A DNA stretch of 64,000 bases from Anaerolineaceae bacterium (GCA_002699585.1 PABP01000038.1:248001-312000), one strand, 5' to 3'. Counted from the stretch's first letter, positions 9,026 to 17,374 are shown. Made by a program: numbers and translations. The notes: generated by a model from the sequence alone, not told the origin.

Positions 9026-9322
9026 ATGATCCTTGAAGTGGCGATGCTAAACATCAAAGCAGGCCAATCACCTGCATTTGAAGCGGCCTTTAAAGAAGCC
9101 AGCAGCATTATCGCGTCGATGCCCGGTTACGTGCGGCATGAGCTACAAAAATGCCTGGAAGTTGACGATAAATATCTGCTGCTGGTCTGGTGGCAGAGAT
9201 TAGAAGACCACACCGTTGGTTTCAGGGGATCAGATGATTACCAGCGCTGGAAAGCCCTGCTTCATCACTTCTATGATCCGTTTCCGACTGTCGAGCATTT
9301 TACCCAGGTTGATCTTGGATAA
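9026..9322 (+). CDS. ABM-domain (antibiotic biosynthesis monooxygenase family) protein
   Basis: 98 aa, a single dimeric alpha/beta ferredoxin-like ABM domain. The start (MILEVAMLNIKAGQSPAFEAAFKEA) and the middle (MPGYVRHELQKCLE, then YLLLVWWQRLEDHTVGF) match the family pattern. Members range from monooxygenases to haem-degrading enzymes, and the substrate cannot be told from sequence. It converges on the glycosyltransferase gene, with 11 bp between the stop codons and no clear terminator. Confidence 0.8.
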   Translation: MILEVAMLNIKAGQSPAFEAAFKEASSIIASMPGYVRHELQKCLEVDDKYLLLVWWQRLEDHTVGFRGSDDYQRWKALLHHFYDPFPTVEHFTQVDLG

Positions 9323-9333
9323 AACGGAACTTT

Positions 9334-10503
9334 TTAAGAACGCCTTTTCCAACGGGGTTGCTCATTGATAATGGGCTGTTTGTGCGACCAGGCCCAGATA
9401 GACTCAGCAATTTCGTAAGCTGCGTTGGGATTGCCGATCTTACGAGCGAAGCCCGACCGCCGCTTGAGGCCTTCAACGCCCTCGCTCAGCCAGCCAACAA
9501 CGGTACTGGCCACGATTTCAGGATCGGGTGCATAAACCCCGGCGTTGTGCTCGGCCACATAGATGATATTGCCATCTTCCTGGCCGGGAATGCGATCATT
9601 CAGGATCATCGGCAGACCCGCAATGGCAGCTTCCGTGATGGATGCCGGACCCGCTTTGGTAATCATCATGTCGGACCCAGCCATCAAAATAGGCATGTTG
9701 GTAACAAAGCCATAGATATGTGTGGGCTGGTTCCAGTCAACCTCGTTCAAATCCTGACGCAGGGATTCGTTGCGACCAGAGACAATAGCTAACTGGCAAT
9801 TGAGCTGCTTCTGATTGATAGCACAAGCTGTCTCATAGATGCTGCCCATGCCATCACCACCAGCGACCATCAGGATCACCGGCTTATCCGGGTCCCAACC
9901 GAGCTGTTGGCGCGCCTCCTGGGTACTGACAAGGGATTCTACAAAGTCAGGGTGTACAGGCAGGCCTACGACGCGCATTTTTTCCGGGGACATTCCTAAT
10001 TCAACGCCGCGATCAAAGGCAAATTCAGTCGGTGCAAAGGTAAACTCAGCACGTTGCTCATACCAGAAGTGATGCGTGGTCACCAGATCGGTGATGACTG
10101 TCAGGAACGGCGGACGCTGCGGCAAACGCATAAAGGTATGCATCGATGGGCGCGTCAGGATGCTGTGGCAGGATACAACCACATCCGCCGGGTTTTCCCG
10201 GACCATTTTGCGATAGCGCGGCCCATTAATCATGTAGATCCAGCGCGATAGGACTTCTGTCCGGCGGGCTGTATCCGAAAGGCGATAGCCGAGCGCGTAG
10301 GTCGTCTTGCCGTGATTGACGATCCAGGGGTAAAACTCCGGCATGTAATTATAAGGGAAGCGACTCGCCTTAAAGACATCGACCAGCGTGGCCTGAACGC
10401 GATCTTCGCCGTATTTTTTGTAAAGCGCATCGCGGATAGCTTCAGCAGCGGCACGATGTCCCCCACCGGTATCCGACATTAAAAGCAAGACTCGTTTCTT
10501 CAC
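9334..10503 (-). CDS. MGDG-synthase-like glycosyltransferase (GT28 fold)
   Basis: 389 aa. The N-terminal MGDG-synthase domain opens with LLLMSDTGGGHRAAAEAIRDAL and contains HHFWYEQRAEF. The C-terminal GT28 nucleotide-sugar domain includes MVAGGDGMG, a KAGPASITEA donor-binding segment and GNIIYVAEHNAG. Relatives transfer glucose or galactose to diacylglycerol on the cytoplasmic membrane face, so a membrane glycolipid role is likely. UDP-GlcNAc-dependent transfer is the alternative. It has its own upstream region and a predicted promoter at 10542-10570. Confidence 0.85.
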   Translation of the reverse strand: MKKRVLLLMSDTGGGHRAAAEAIRDALYKKYGEDRVQATLVDVFKASRFPYNYMPEFYPWIVNHGKTTYALGYRLSDTARRTEVLSRWIYMINGPRYRKMVRENPADVVVSCHSILTRPSMHTFMRLPQRPPFLTVITDLVTTHHFWYEQRAEFTFAPTEFAFDRGVELGMSPEKMRVVGLPVHPDFVESLVSTQEARQQLGWDPDKPVILMVAGGDGMGSIYETACAINQKQLNCQLAIVSGRNESLRQDLNEVDWNQPTHIYGFVTNMPILMAGSDMMITKAGPASITEAAIAGLPMILNDRIPGQEDGNIIYVAEHNAGVYAPDPEIVASTVVGWLSEGVEGLKRRSGFARKIGNPNAAYEIAESIWAWSHKQPIINEQPRWKRRS

Positions 10504-10541
10504 AGGTCTTTTGCTCCGTCGATTTCAGATAATTTGGATCA

Positions 10542-10570
10542 ATTCTACAAATAAGAATAAGTTGCCACTA
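10542..10570 (-). promoter_or_regulatory. Candidate promoter for the MGDG-synthase-like gene
   Basis: On the minus strand TAGTGG (10565-10570), 17 nt, then TAGAAT (10542-10547), 39 nt before the start codon. The match to consensus is moderate. Confidence 0.3.
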
Positions 10571-10698
10571 ACACATATCGAGCATTTGTGCCCCATCATA
10601 CGATAGACGGTCTTTAAGAAACAATGGCTCATTCTAAAAACAGGATGCATAACCGTGTGGATTAGCGCCTGTTACGATGGCTTCGTAATATATAAACA

Positions 10699-10751
10699 CG
10701 GTTAGAAACTGCTTGGTTGTGGAATAACCGAACTTGGAATTATGGTATACT
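10699..10751 (+). promoter_or_regulatory. Extended -10 promoter and upstream inverted repeat before the M50 protease gene
   Basis: TGGTATACT (10743-10751) is an extended -10 about 33 nt before the TTG start at 10785. A 6-bp inverted repeat CGGTTA (10699-10704) / TAACCG (10725-10730) sits just upstream and could be an operator. No consensus -35 is present. Confidence 0.45.
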
Positions 10752-10784
10752 TGCGACTGACTAAGAGCTTCTGGAGTAGTCCCC

Positions 10785-11621
10785 TTGCTTACCAACCTTC
10801 TTGTTATGTTGCCGATCACGCTGATTGTGCTATTCGTCGGCATGACCTTCCATGAATTTGCTCACAACCTGGTGGCTTACTGGTGGGGTGACCCCACTCC
10901 GAAGGAACTGGGTAAGCTCACCTTGAATCCATTTGCACATATCGCTCCTGCAGGTTGGGCTGTTTATCTAGCGATTTTCGTCCTGATGGGCGGCTTGCTC
11001 GGCCAGTTCGGCCCCATTTTAGTGATCGTGCTATTTATCGTCATGTACATGCGCTATGGCGGCATGAGCTTTTTGGCGATTGGCCTGGCTCGCTTCCAAC
11101 CCCATCGGATGCGTAACCCACGCTGGGGCGCGTTCTGGGCGACGGCGGCTGGCCCGATTTCCAACTTCCTGTTGGCCATCGCCAGCGCACTGCTTTTGCG
11201 CCTGCTTTTCAATCCATTTTTTGCCTATGTCATGATGGCCCGTCCGAGCAGCATCAGCCAGCCAATGGATCTGGTCGCTGTTTTGCTAGTGGCTTCAGTC
11301 TACTATAATGTGCTGATTGGTTTCTTCAATCTGCTGCCGTTGGCGCCGCTCGATGGCTGGCACATGATGTTGGGTATCCTGCCGGGTCAATTCCTGATGC
11401 GTAAACAGGTTCCGGTATTTATCCAGCAGAACATGGCCCCACTGGCGCGCTTTTTGCAGGAACCCGCCTTTCAGTGGCAGCGCTGGGCACAGGCCACCCA
11501 GATGGTGTTCCTGTTCCTGTTCCTGATTAGCTTCTTGCCAGGGATTCCAAGCCCATTCGGCATTCTGATCGGGCAGCCCACCAACAATGTCGTGTTGGCA
11601 TTACTGGGCTTGTCCCTGTAG
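10785..11621 (+). CDS. Site-2 protease family (M50) membrane metalloprotease
   Basis: 278 aa with about six hydrophobic segments. The zinc motif HEFAH lies in the first helix (about residues 23-27). The second M50 motif, NLLPLAPLDGWHM, supplies the third metal ligand Asp. The start is TTG, with GGAG 5-9 nt upstream. It is a compact rhomboid-size form without a PDZ domain. Such proteases cut membrane-embedded regulators or signal peptides; no substrate is next to it. The HD protein gene follows after 6 nt, so the two are probably co-transcribed. Confidence 0.88.
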   Translation: MLTNLLVMLPITLIVLFVGMTFHEFAHNLVAYWWGDPTPKELGKLTLNPFAHIAPAGWAVYLAIFVLMGGLLGQFGPILVIVLFIVMYMRYGGMSFLAIGLARFQPHRMRNPRWGAFWATAAGPISNFLLAIASALLLRLLFNPFFAYVMMARPSSISQPMDLVAVLLVASVYYNVLIGFFNLLPLAPLDGWHMMLGILPGQFLMRKQVPVFIQQNMAPLARFLQEPAFQWQRWAQATQMVFLFLFLISFLPGIPSPFGILIGQPTNNVVLALLGLSL

Positions 11622-11627
11622 CGAGCT

Positions 11628-12158
11628 ATGGCAACCATTCTGTACCGTATCAAACAGGGCTTACGTGCCCTGTTTGCTTTTAGAGCAGATGTCGATGACG
11701 CGCTTGTGCGCTGTCATCTCTCCGGGCCAGAGTATGACTTATTCAAGACGATGGCCCGTGCGGAACAACTCCACAGCGTCCATGTGCTACGGTCGGTGCT
11801 GGCACAATCCCCAGAAACGCCCCCAGAATTAGCCGCAGCCGCCCTACTCCATGATGTCGGCAAAGCACGCTATCACCTGGCGGTGTGGCAAAAGACCGTT
11901 TCCGTACTGGCCGAGTCATTTGCACCGGGATTATTTGACAAACTCAGTATAGGCGATGACCTCAACTGGTGGCGTGTTCCTTTTATGGTTCGCCAGCAGC
12001 ACCCTACCTGGGGCGCAGACATGCTAAAAGCTATCGGCAGTGGCTCGCTAGTGATCTGGTTAGTTGGGCATCATGCTCATTCCCTTGACGCATGTGAGGC
12101 CCCTGAAGCGCATCTTCACCTGCTGGCGCGGCTCAAACAGGCCGATAGCGAGAATTAA
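11628..12158 (+). CDS. HD-domain phosphohydrolase-like protein
   Basis: 176 aa. The HD pair is in ALLHDVGKARYHLAVW. An upstream His (EQLHSVHVL) and a later GHHAH supply the other metal ligands expected of the superfamily. There is no partner domain. It may act on nucleotides or phosphate esters; the substrate is unknown. It follows the M50 gene by 6 nt. Confidence 0.78.
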   Translation: MATILYRIKQGLRALFAFRADVDDALVRCHLSGPEYDLFKTMARAEQLHSVHVLRSVLAQSPETPPELAAAALLHDVGKARYHLAVWQKTVSVLAESFAPGLFDKLSIGDDLNWWRVPFMVRQQHPTWGADMLKAIGSGSLVIWLVGHHAHSLDACEAPEAHLHLLARLKQADSEN

Positions 12159-12204
12159 ATTCCCTGAGCATTTCATACATATTCACGGCTTTTTGATGGC
12201 TGCG

Positions 12205-12213
12205 TGGCATAAT
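12205..12213 (+). promoter_or_regulatory. Possible extended -10 element before the TyrA-like gene
   Basis: TGGCATAAT lies about 42 nt before ATG 12255. A GAGGT ribosome binding site (12243-12247) decides that start. There is no good -35. Confidence 0.3.
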
Positions 12214-12254
12214 GGGCAGCAAAATCAGCCAAACGACAAGATGAGGTAAACATT

Positions 12255-13268
12255 ATGGCGCATCTAAACGTTACATTTATCGGCCTGAACCGCATGACAG
12301 GGTCCATGGGATTGGCCCTCAAACGTTATGAGCGTAAGGGTGGCAAACATCAATTTACGATCACGGGCCATGATTACAATACTGCTAACGAAAAAGAAGC
12401 CCAGAAGATGGACGCTATCGACCACGGCGACCATGACCTGGGACGGTCTGTATCCGCTGCGGACCTGATTGTGTTGGCGGCCAGCTATGAAGATGTCGAA
12501 GAAACGCTGAAGCTGATCGCCGGGTTTTTACGAGATGGCGCGGTCATCCTGGATATGTCACCGTTGAAAGAGCCATCTCTGCGCTATGCTACCAAGCATC
12601 TCAGCGACGAGCAGCATCTGGTCGGCATTACCCCTATCGTGAACCCCAAGCACCTGTTCGATAACGACAACAGCCTGGAAAATGCTGCCGAAGATCTCTT
12701 CGACGACAGTTCGATTTTGCTCAGCCCAGGGGCGAGCTGCATCAAAGCAGCCGTTGACCTGGCATTCAACTTTTGCAGCATCGTCGGCAGCAAACCGCGC
12801 TTCCTTGACCCGCTAGAGCATGATGCTGTCCTGGGCATGACCGAAGGCATTCCGCGCTTGCTGGGCGTGGCCCTGTTCCAGATGTTGATGGAACACCCTA
12901 ACTGGCAGGATATGGGCTGGTTCACCAATCCGGGCTTTGCGTCGCTCACCCGTCCACTTTTCGACATCCACCCGGATGCCCTGCGTGATGAATTCCTGAG
13001 CAACTCCGACGCCATGTCGCGTGGACTTGACCAGCTCATTCATGCATTGCAGTCCTACCGGGATTTACTGCGGGAACAGGATAAAGACGCGATTGAAGCG
13101 GCAATGGTGACCACATCAGCTCATTATGAAAAATGGGTCAATGCACGGCATCAGGCCAATTGGGATGAAAACGCAAAAATGCCGGAGGTCGACCGCAACC
13201 AGACTATTTTGAATACACTGTTCGGCAGCGCCATCAGCAAGCGATTTGGCGGCAATAAAGGCGATTAA
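12255..13268 (+). CDS. Prephenate-dehydrogenase-like NAD(P)-binding protein with altered motifs
   Basis: 337 aa. The N-terminal Rossmann fold reads TFIGLNRMTGSMGLAL, an expanded version of the GxGxxG loop. The all-helical C-terminal half resembles the TyrA dimerisation domain (ALFQMLMEHPNWQDM, DQLIHALQSYRDLL). The catalytic HPMAG region of true TyrA is replaced by LVGITPIVNPKHLF, with no His at the expected place. I infer a dehydrogenase-fold enzyme of unknown substrate, and not a secure tyrosine-pathway gene. No other aromatic amino acid genes are near. A GAGGT site 7 nt upstream supports the ATG. Confidence 0.65.
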   Translation: MAHLNVTFIGLNRMTGSMGLALKRYERKGGKHQFTITGHDYNTANEKEAQKMDAIDHGDHDLGRSVSAADLIVLAASYEDVEETLKLIAGFLRDGAVILDMSPLKEPSLRYATKHLSDEQHLVGITPIVNPKHLFDNDNSLENAAEDLFDDSSILLSPGASCIKAAVDLAFNFCSIVGSKPRFLDPLEHDAVLGMTEGIPRLLGVALFQMLMEHPNWQDMGWFTNPGFASLTRPLFDIHPDALRDEFLSNSDAMSRGLDQLIHALQSYRDLLREQDKDAIEAAMVTTSAHYEKWVNARHQANWDENAKMPEVDRNQTILNTLFGSAISKRFGGNKGD

Positions 13269-13325
13269 TCAGCGATCAACGAGCATACGAATTGACAACG
13301 ATTAACGCTCATAATGCCTTGCCGA

Positions 13326-13334
13326 TGCTATACT
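13326..13334 (+). promoter_or_regulatory. Extended -10 promoter for the UDP-sugar dehydrogenase gene
   Basis: TGCTATACT, identical to the element at 14774-14782, lies about 76 nt before ATG 13410. There is no consensus -35; a TTGACA at 13292-13297 is too far upstream to pair with it. Confidence 0.45.
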
Positions 13335-13409
13335 AGGCCATACGAATAAATCATGGGAACCGAGGCTGTTTGCCAACCGGTTATCATGGCACCTAAAGGA
13401 CATCAAGGC

Positions 13410-14723
13410 ATGAGCCATAAACAAACGTTGCTGGATAAGATCAACGACAAGAGCGCCGTCATCGGTGTGGTGGGTGCGGGCTACGTCGGGCTACCGCTGG
13501 CTGTCGAAATGGCCGAAGCCGGTTTGAAAACCATCGCCCTGGACCTGAATGCAGAAAAAATCGACATGCTCAACCGCGGCGAAAGCTACATTGAGGATAT
13601 TCCCTCGGAGCGATTGGCTGTCCTCATCGAAAATGGGACCCTCTGCGGCACAACCGACTACCATGACCTGGGACAAGCCGATGCCATAAGCATCTGTGTA
13701 CCGACGCCGCTCAGTAAGAACCGCGACCCAGATATGTCGTATATCAATCAGGCGACGACCAGCATTCAGGAGATTGCTAAGGCAGGGACACTGGTCATCC
13801 TGGAGAGCACGACTTACCCCGGCACGACTATCGAGGTGGTTTTGCCGCGCCTGACCGAAGGCGGCCTGGAAGTGGGTAAGGACATCTTCATTGCCTTTTC
13901 CCCGGAGCGTATCGACCCGGGTAACAAAACCTACAAAGTGCGCAATACACCTAAAATCGTGGGCGGCATCACAGAAGACTGCACGGAAGTGGCCTGTGCC
14001 CTCTATCATCATGCCATCGACACGCTGGTTCCTGTATCGTCACCGACCACCGCGGAGATGGCCAAACTACTGGAAAACACGTTCCGCGCCGTGAACATCG
14101 GTCTGGCCAATGAACTCGCGCTGATGTGTGATAAGCTCGGCATCGATGTGTGGGAAGTGATTAATGCCGCTTCGACGAAACCCTTTGGCTTCATGCCCTT
14201 CTATCCGGGGCCGGGACTGGGTGGTCACTGCATTCCGATTGACCCGCATTACCTGAGCTGGAAGCTGAAGACGGTCAATTACACGGCCCGTTTTATCGAG
14301 CTAGCCAGCGAGATCAACACGTCCATGCCGCTGTACGTTGTCAATAAGGTGACGGATGCACTCAATGAAGCCAGCAAGTCCGTGCGTGGCTCAAGGATTG
14401 TGGTGATTGGTGTGGCCTATAAGCCGGATGTCAACGACCTGCGCGAAAGCCCAGCTATCGACATCATCGAGATTTTGCGGCAAAAGGGCGCAGATGTCGT
14501 CTATAACGACCCCTATGTGCCATCGATGCGCCTGGAGGGCCAGACAGTCCTCAAGAGCACGGCTTACAGCACGGAACTCCTCCAAGAAGCCGACTGCGTG
14601 GTCATTATCACCAACCACAGCGACTATAATTGGATGGAAGTCCTGACTAACAGCAAGATGGTCGTCGATACACGCCATGTGATGGCACATTATCCCGATG
14701 GTATGAATGTCATCACACTGTAG
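13410..14723 (+). CDS. UDP-sugar 6-dehydrogenase (UDP-HexNAc type)
   Basis: 437 aa from ATG 13410. This start has AAAGGA 9 nt upstream; in-frame ATGs at 13353 and 13386 are less likely. It oxidises a UDP-sugar at C6 to the uronate with two NAD. Motifs: VVGAGYVGLPLAVEMAEAG (NAD), ESTTYPGTT, FSPERIDPGN, KLLENTFRAVNIGLANELA, the active-site Cys in GPGLGGHCIPIDP, and GVAYKPDVNDLRESPA. GGHCIPIDP and SPERIDPG are typical of the UDP-GlcNAc/ManNAc dehydrogenase branch (WbpA/WecC) more than of UDP-glucose dehydrogenase. It probably feeds surface polysaccharide or glycoprotein sugars. A strong hairpin follows the stop codon. Confidence 0.92.
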   Translation: MSHKQTLLDKINDKSAVIGVVGAGYVGLPLAVEMAEAGLKTIALDLNAEKIDMLNRGESYIEDIPSERLAVLIENGTLCGTTDYHDLGQADAISICVPTPLSKNRDPDMSYINQATTSIQEIAKAGTLVILESTTYPGTTIEVVLPRLTEGGLEVGKDIFIAFSPERIDPGNKTYKVRNTPKIVGGITEDCTEVACALYHHAIDTLVPVSSPTTAEMAKLLENTFRAVNIGLANELALMCDKLGIDVWEVINAASTKPFGFMPFYPGPGLGGHCIPIDPHYLSWKLKTVNYTARFIELASEINTSMPLYVVNKVTDALNEASKSVRGSRIVVIGVAYKPDVNDLRESPAIDIIEILRQKGADVVYNDPYVPSMRLEGQTVLKSTAYSTELLQEADCVVIITNHSDYNWMEVLTNSKMVVDTRHVMAHYPDGMNVITL

Positions 14724-14737
14724 CGACCTCATCAAAA

Positions 14738-14764
14738 AAGCCCCACACTTGAGTTGTGGGGCTT
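14738..14764. terminator. Strong hairpin terminator overlapping the next promoter
   Basis: A 10-bp stem AAGCCCCACA (14738-14747) / TGTGGGGCTT (14755-14764) with a 7-nt loop lies 15 nt past the dehydrogenase stop. The plus-strand T tract is short, while the minus strand has six U residues. The 3' arm contains the TTGTGG -35 of the next promoter. Confidence 0.65.
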
Positions 14765-14782
14765 CGTCACGCTTGCTATACT
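14754..14782 (+). promoter_or_regulatory. Predicted promoter for the winged-helix protein gene
   Basis: TTGTGG (14754-14759), 17 nt, then TATACT (14777-14782) preceded by TGC, giving the extended -10 TGCTATACT. The start codon is about 49 nt downstream. Confidence 0.6.
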
Positions 14783-14830
14783 GATTTCCATAGACTGATG
14801 CCAGCCCCATACCAACTGAGAGATGTCTCC

Positions 14831-15508
14831 ATGACCCAAGAGCTTCCTATGCATTTGAAACGTATCGAGGCGCTACCAAGTGCGCTTGATATTCTGCGGT
14901 ATCTGTACCAGCAGCCAAATCATGAAGCTGAGGTCGATGATATTTGCGACGATCTCAACATTGGCGACATCCGCTTTGGCAAGGCCATCCGCCGTCTGGT
15001 GACATTGGGTTATGTGCAGATGAATGCCCATCTGGTCTATGGCCTAACCCAAAACGGCGAAAAAGCATCGACTGAACTGGATGCATATGACCAGGCAATG
15101 GAAGGCGTTGTACAGGAACCGGAACGCGCCGTGCGTAAAGTCTATGTAGCGGCACCTCGGACACTGGTAGCAGGCCAACCCGCTACCCTGCAAATTGGCT
15201 TCCCAGGTGATGCACGCTTCACCCAGCCAGTCGAAGTCGTCCTACGCATGGAAACGCTCAACAGCACACTCGCAGAAACCGAAGATAAAATCATCCGGTT
15301 AGCCAGCAACCAGCAGATCGTTGATGCCGACCTAACACCTGACTGGTTCGACCAGATGCGATTTAAGTTGCAGGTATTCCAACTGGCAGCAGATGGCGAA
15401 GATTTGCACACTTGCGGTGGGATGTACGTCGATCTAAACGTTGTGGCTGAAGGCGAACCGGGCGAAGTCGTGGCTTTCTCTACCGACCTAACCTTCGACG
15501 GAATTTAG
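14831..15508 (+). CDS. Winged-helix protein with a beta-rich C-terminal domain, function unknown
   Basis: 225 aa from ATG 14831, chosen because the predicted promoter at 14754-14782 rules out the in-frame ATG at 14756. Residues about 8-75 look like a winged helix: ALDILRYLYQQPNHEAEVDD, FGKAIRRLVTLGYVQM, then a Val-Tyr-Gly-Leu wing. The second half (about 100-225) is beta-strand rich (VYVAAPRTLVAGQPATLQIG), similar to an Ig-like or ligand-binding sandwich. I do not recognise the family. It is probably DNA-binding and regulatory. Its stop codon overlaps the convergent nitroreductase gene by 4 bp. Confidence 0.55.
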   Translation: MTQELPMHLKRIEALPSALDILRYLYQQPNHEAEVDDICDDLNIGDIRFGKAIRRLVTLGYVQMNAHLVYGLTQNGEKASTELDAYDQAMEGVVQEPERAVRKVYVAAPRTLVAGQPATLQIGFPGDARFTQPVEVVLRMETLNSTLAETEDKIIRLASNQQIVDADLTPDWFDQMRFKLQVFQLAADGEDLHTCGGMYVDLNVVAEGEPGEVVAFSTDLTFDGI

Positions 15509-16185
15509 TCGTTATCAGGGATGAGCGTCACCATAATTTCATCAAGCGATTTTTTGTCGATATCCGGCACGGTCACGTCATTTGCCGGGTAGCCAACCGC
15601 CACGATCATCGTGGCGCGTTCGTTTTCTGGCCTGTCCAGCAATTCCGCCAGGAACTTCATGGGGCTAGGCGTGTGGGTCAGAGTCGCCAGACCCGCCAGA
15701 TGCAAACTCGACAGCAGCATGCCGCAAGCAATACCCACCGACTCATCCACGTAGTAGTGTTTGATGCGCTGCCCCGCTTCATCAAGGCCATACGCCTGCC
15801 GGAATACCACAATCAGATACGGTGCTTCTTCCAAGTGGGGTTTGTGCCAATCGGTGCCCAGCGGTGCCAGTGCATCCAGCCATTCCTGGCTCATGCGATG
15901 CTCGTAACTCTCTTTTTCTTCAGCTTCCGCCGCCTGCCGAATCTGTTTTTTGATGGCCGGGTCGCTGATAGCGACGAATGTCCAGGGCTGTTGATTTGCC
16001 CCCGATGGCGCAGTGCCAGCGGTGGCAATGGCATTGGCGATCAACTCATGCGGGATGGGATCTGTGCTGAAGTCACGAACAGTACGCCGCTTGCGCATAT
16101 CGGCCAAAAACTGCCGTGAGCGATCAAGCTGTTGCTCCAGCGCAAGCCGCTGGAAATTCAGCGAGATGTGGCCATCGTGCTTCAT
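15505..16185 (-). CDS. Nitroreductase-fold flavoprotein, iodotyrosine-deiodinase-like
   Basis: 226 aa. The FMN-binding start RRTVRDFSTDPIPHELI and the segment AGTAPSGANQQPWTFVAI are characteristic. AAEAEEKESYEHRMSQEWL and the following KPHLEEAPYLIVVF resemble the IYD (dehalogenase) branch, more than NfsB. It uses FMN and NAD(P)H, probably as a cytoplasmic dimer; the substrate is unknown. AGGAGA 8 nt upstream supports the ATG. This start overlaps the upstream gene's stop (ATGA), so the two are translationally coupled. Confidence 0.85.
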   Translation of the reverse strand: MKHDGHISLNFQRLALEQQLDRSRQFLADMRKRRTVRDFSTDPIPHELIANAIATAGTAPSGANQQPWTFVAISDPAIKKQIRQAAEAEEKESYEHRMSQEWLDALAPLGTDWHKPHLEEAPYLIVVFRQAYGLDEAGQRIKHYYVDESVGIACGMLLSSLHLAGLATLTHTPSPMKFLAELLDRPENERATMIVAVGYPANDVTVPDIDKKSLDEIMVTLIPDND

Positions 16186-16988
16186 GGTTTTTTATCTCCT
16201 GGGGGCATCCAGCCGAAGGGCGTATCTTCTTCAAGCTGGTCATATGGAATAGCAGGTTCTGTAGAAATCGCTTCGTCGAAGGAGCGCATCACCGGTAATT
16301 CGCCCCGGATTTCCTCACGACTGTTCAAGCGCCATAGGTCCACGGCGGAGTAATTCGTATGAGTGCTATAAGGCGCCAGGGCGATGCGTGCTACCCCACG
16401 CGCCAGGATGTCGAGCGGCATGGGCGCAACCTGTCGCAGGCCCAGTAGATTAATCAGCGGGATCGCCCCTAGTGCGCTCATCATGCGATAAAACAGAGGC
16501 CGAGGTTGGCCGCGCACATAAGATAAGGGCGCACGCACAATCGATGATTGCAAGCCAACCCGCCGCAGATATGTTTCGGCTTCGCGCTTGGCTTTGACAT
16601 AACGACGATTGATCCAGGGGGCATTAGCTGCACTCAGCAGCACCATGTGGGGCACCCCATCGCTGATGCACATATTGGCCGCGTTGCGTGCCGATAAGAA
16701 GTTCAAGCGATGAAACGTCAGGCCGCGCTTTGGATCATCCGTCAAGCTGCCGACGGTATGAATGAGTGCCGTATGCCCACGAGCACGGCCACGTAAACTG
16801 GCCGGGTCCCACATATCAGCTACTTGCCAGCGCACACGCGATGCTAGCGGCCCCAGGCGATCTTCGTTGTCGGAGCGAATAATCAGGGTGACATCCGCGC
16901 CCTCTGCCAGCAATGCAGACGCAATGCTAATACCGACAAAGGTACCGCCCCCGGTCACTACGACACGCTTTAGCCCTGACTTCATCAT
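16182..16988 (-). CDS. NAD(P)-binding epimerase/NDUFA9-like protein
   Basis: About 268 aa from ATG 16988; an in-frame GTG at 17006 is an alternative. The Rossmann motif VVVTGGGTFVGISIASALL opens the protein. LIHTVGSLTDDPKRG, VPHMVLLSAANAP and a YVKAKREAE segment fit atypical short-chain dehydrogenases of the NDUFA9/YwnB type. The usual YxxxK appears as Y-V-K-A-K, so catalysis is possible but not certain. Coupled to the nitroreductase gene by a 4-nt overlap. The two may form a small redox operon. Confidence 0.8.
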   Translation of the reverse strand: MMKSGLKRVVVTGGGTFVGISIASALLAEGADVTLIIRSDNEDRLGPLASRVRWQVADMWDPASLRGRARGHTALIHTVGSLTDDPKRGLTFHRLNFLSARNAANMCISDGVPHMVLLSAANAPWINRRYVKAKREAETYLRRVGLQSSIVRAPLSYVRGQPRPLFYRMMSALGAIPLINLLGLRQVAPMPLDILARGVARIALAPYSTHTNYSAVDLWRLNSREEIRGELPVMRSFDEAISTEPAIPYDQLEEDTPFGWMPPGDKKP

Positions 16989-17078
16989 AGTGTTCGTGTT
17001 ATCCACACTCTCTTTTGCTGTGATCTATCCTGCCCGACAAGGACAACTTCTTACGCCCCAATATCATAAGGCCCATAC

Positions 17079-17104
17079 AAAAAAACGCACGATTGCATGT
17101 GCGT
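17079..17104 (-). terminator. Rho-independent terminator with no annotated gene upstream
   Basis: Stem ACGCAC (17085-17090) / GTGCGT (17099-17104) with an 8-nt loop, followed on the minus strand by seven U residues. The nearest minus-strand gene upstream is more than 3 kb away, so it implies a transcript from the gap. Confidence 0.6.
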
Positions 17105-17368
17105 CGATTTGTGATAATGCGCGATGTTCAGGCGACATCACCCGCCTATTTTAACCACCGGAGTGACACCATACAAGCCATTCTTGATGCGTCGAAAGCC
17201 TGCGCCTAATGAAGCGATGCGTGGCTAGACTTGCCATTGTGTCCATTTTCATATACATTCATTGTTAACATTTAGGATACAACCTGTCGCCAAATATGAG
17301 AGTGCGATGGTGTTGAACCCAAAGCCATAGCGTGCAATGATGTTAAGGGGTCCATGTTTTTGTTAACC
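17085..17368 (-). ncRNA. Candidate small RNA of about 285 nt
   Basis: Bounded by a TTGTCA-17-CATACT promoter (17375-17403) and an intrinsic terminator (17079-17104). The predicted 5' end carries a hairpin AAGGGGT (17345-17351) / ACCCCTT (17366-17372), whose outer bases depend on the exact +1. I see no features of RNase P RNA, 4.5S RNA or tRNA. A 35-codon frame inside lacks a ribosome binding site. 6S RNA is possible but its long paired-rod structure is not apparent. It rests only on the promoter-terminator pair. Confidence 0.35.
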
Positions 17369-17374
17369 CCTTGC

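Noticed and set aside
10785-11621. Rhomboid protease assignment
   Set aside because: HEFAH and the NLLPLAPLDG motif identify a zinc M50 enzyme, not a serine rhomboid.
13292-13315. TTGACA with CATAAT as a promoter for the UDP-sugar dehydrogenase gene
   Set aside because: The spacer is only 12 nt; the extended -10 at 13326 is preferred.
17105-17368. Short frame (35 codons) inside the candidate RNA
   Set aside because: No ribosome binding site and no recognisable sequence; kept as non-coding.
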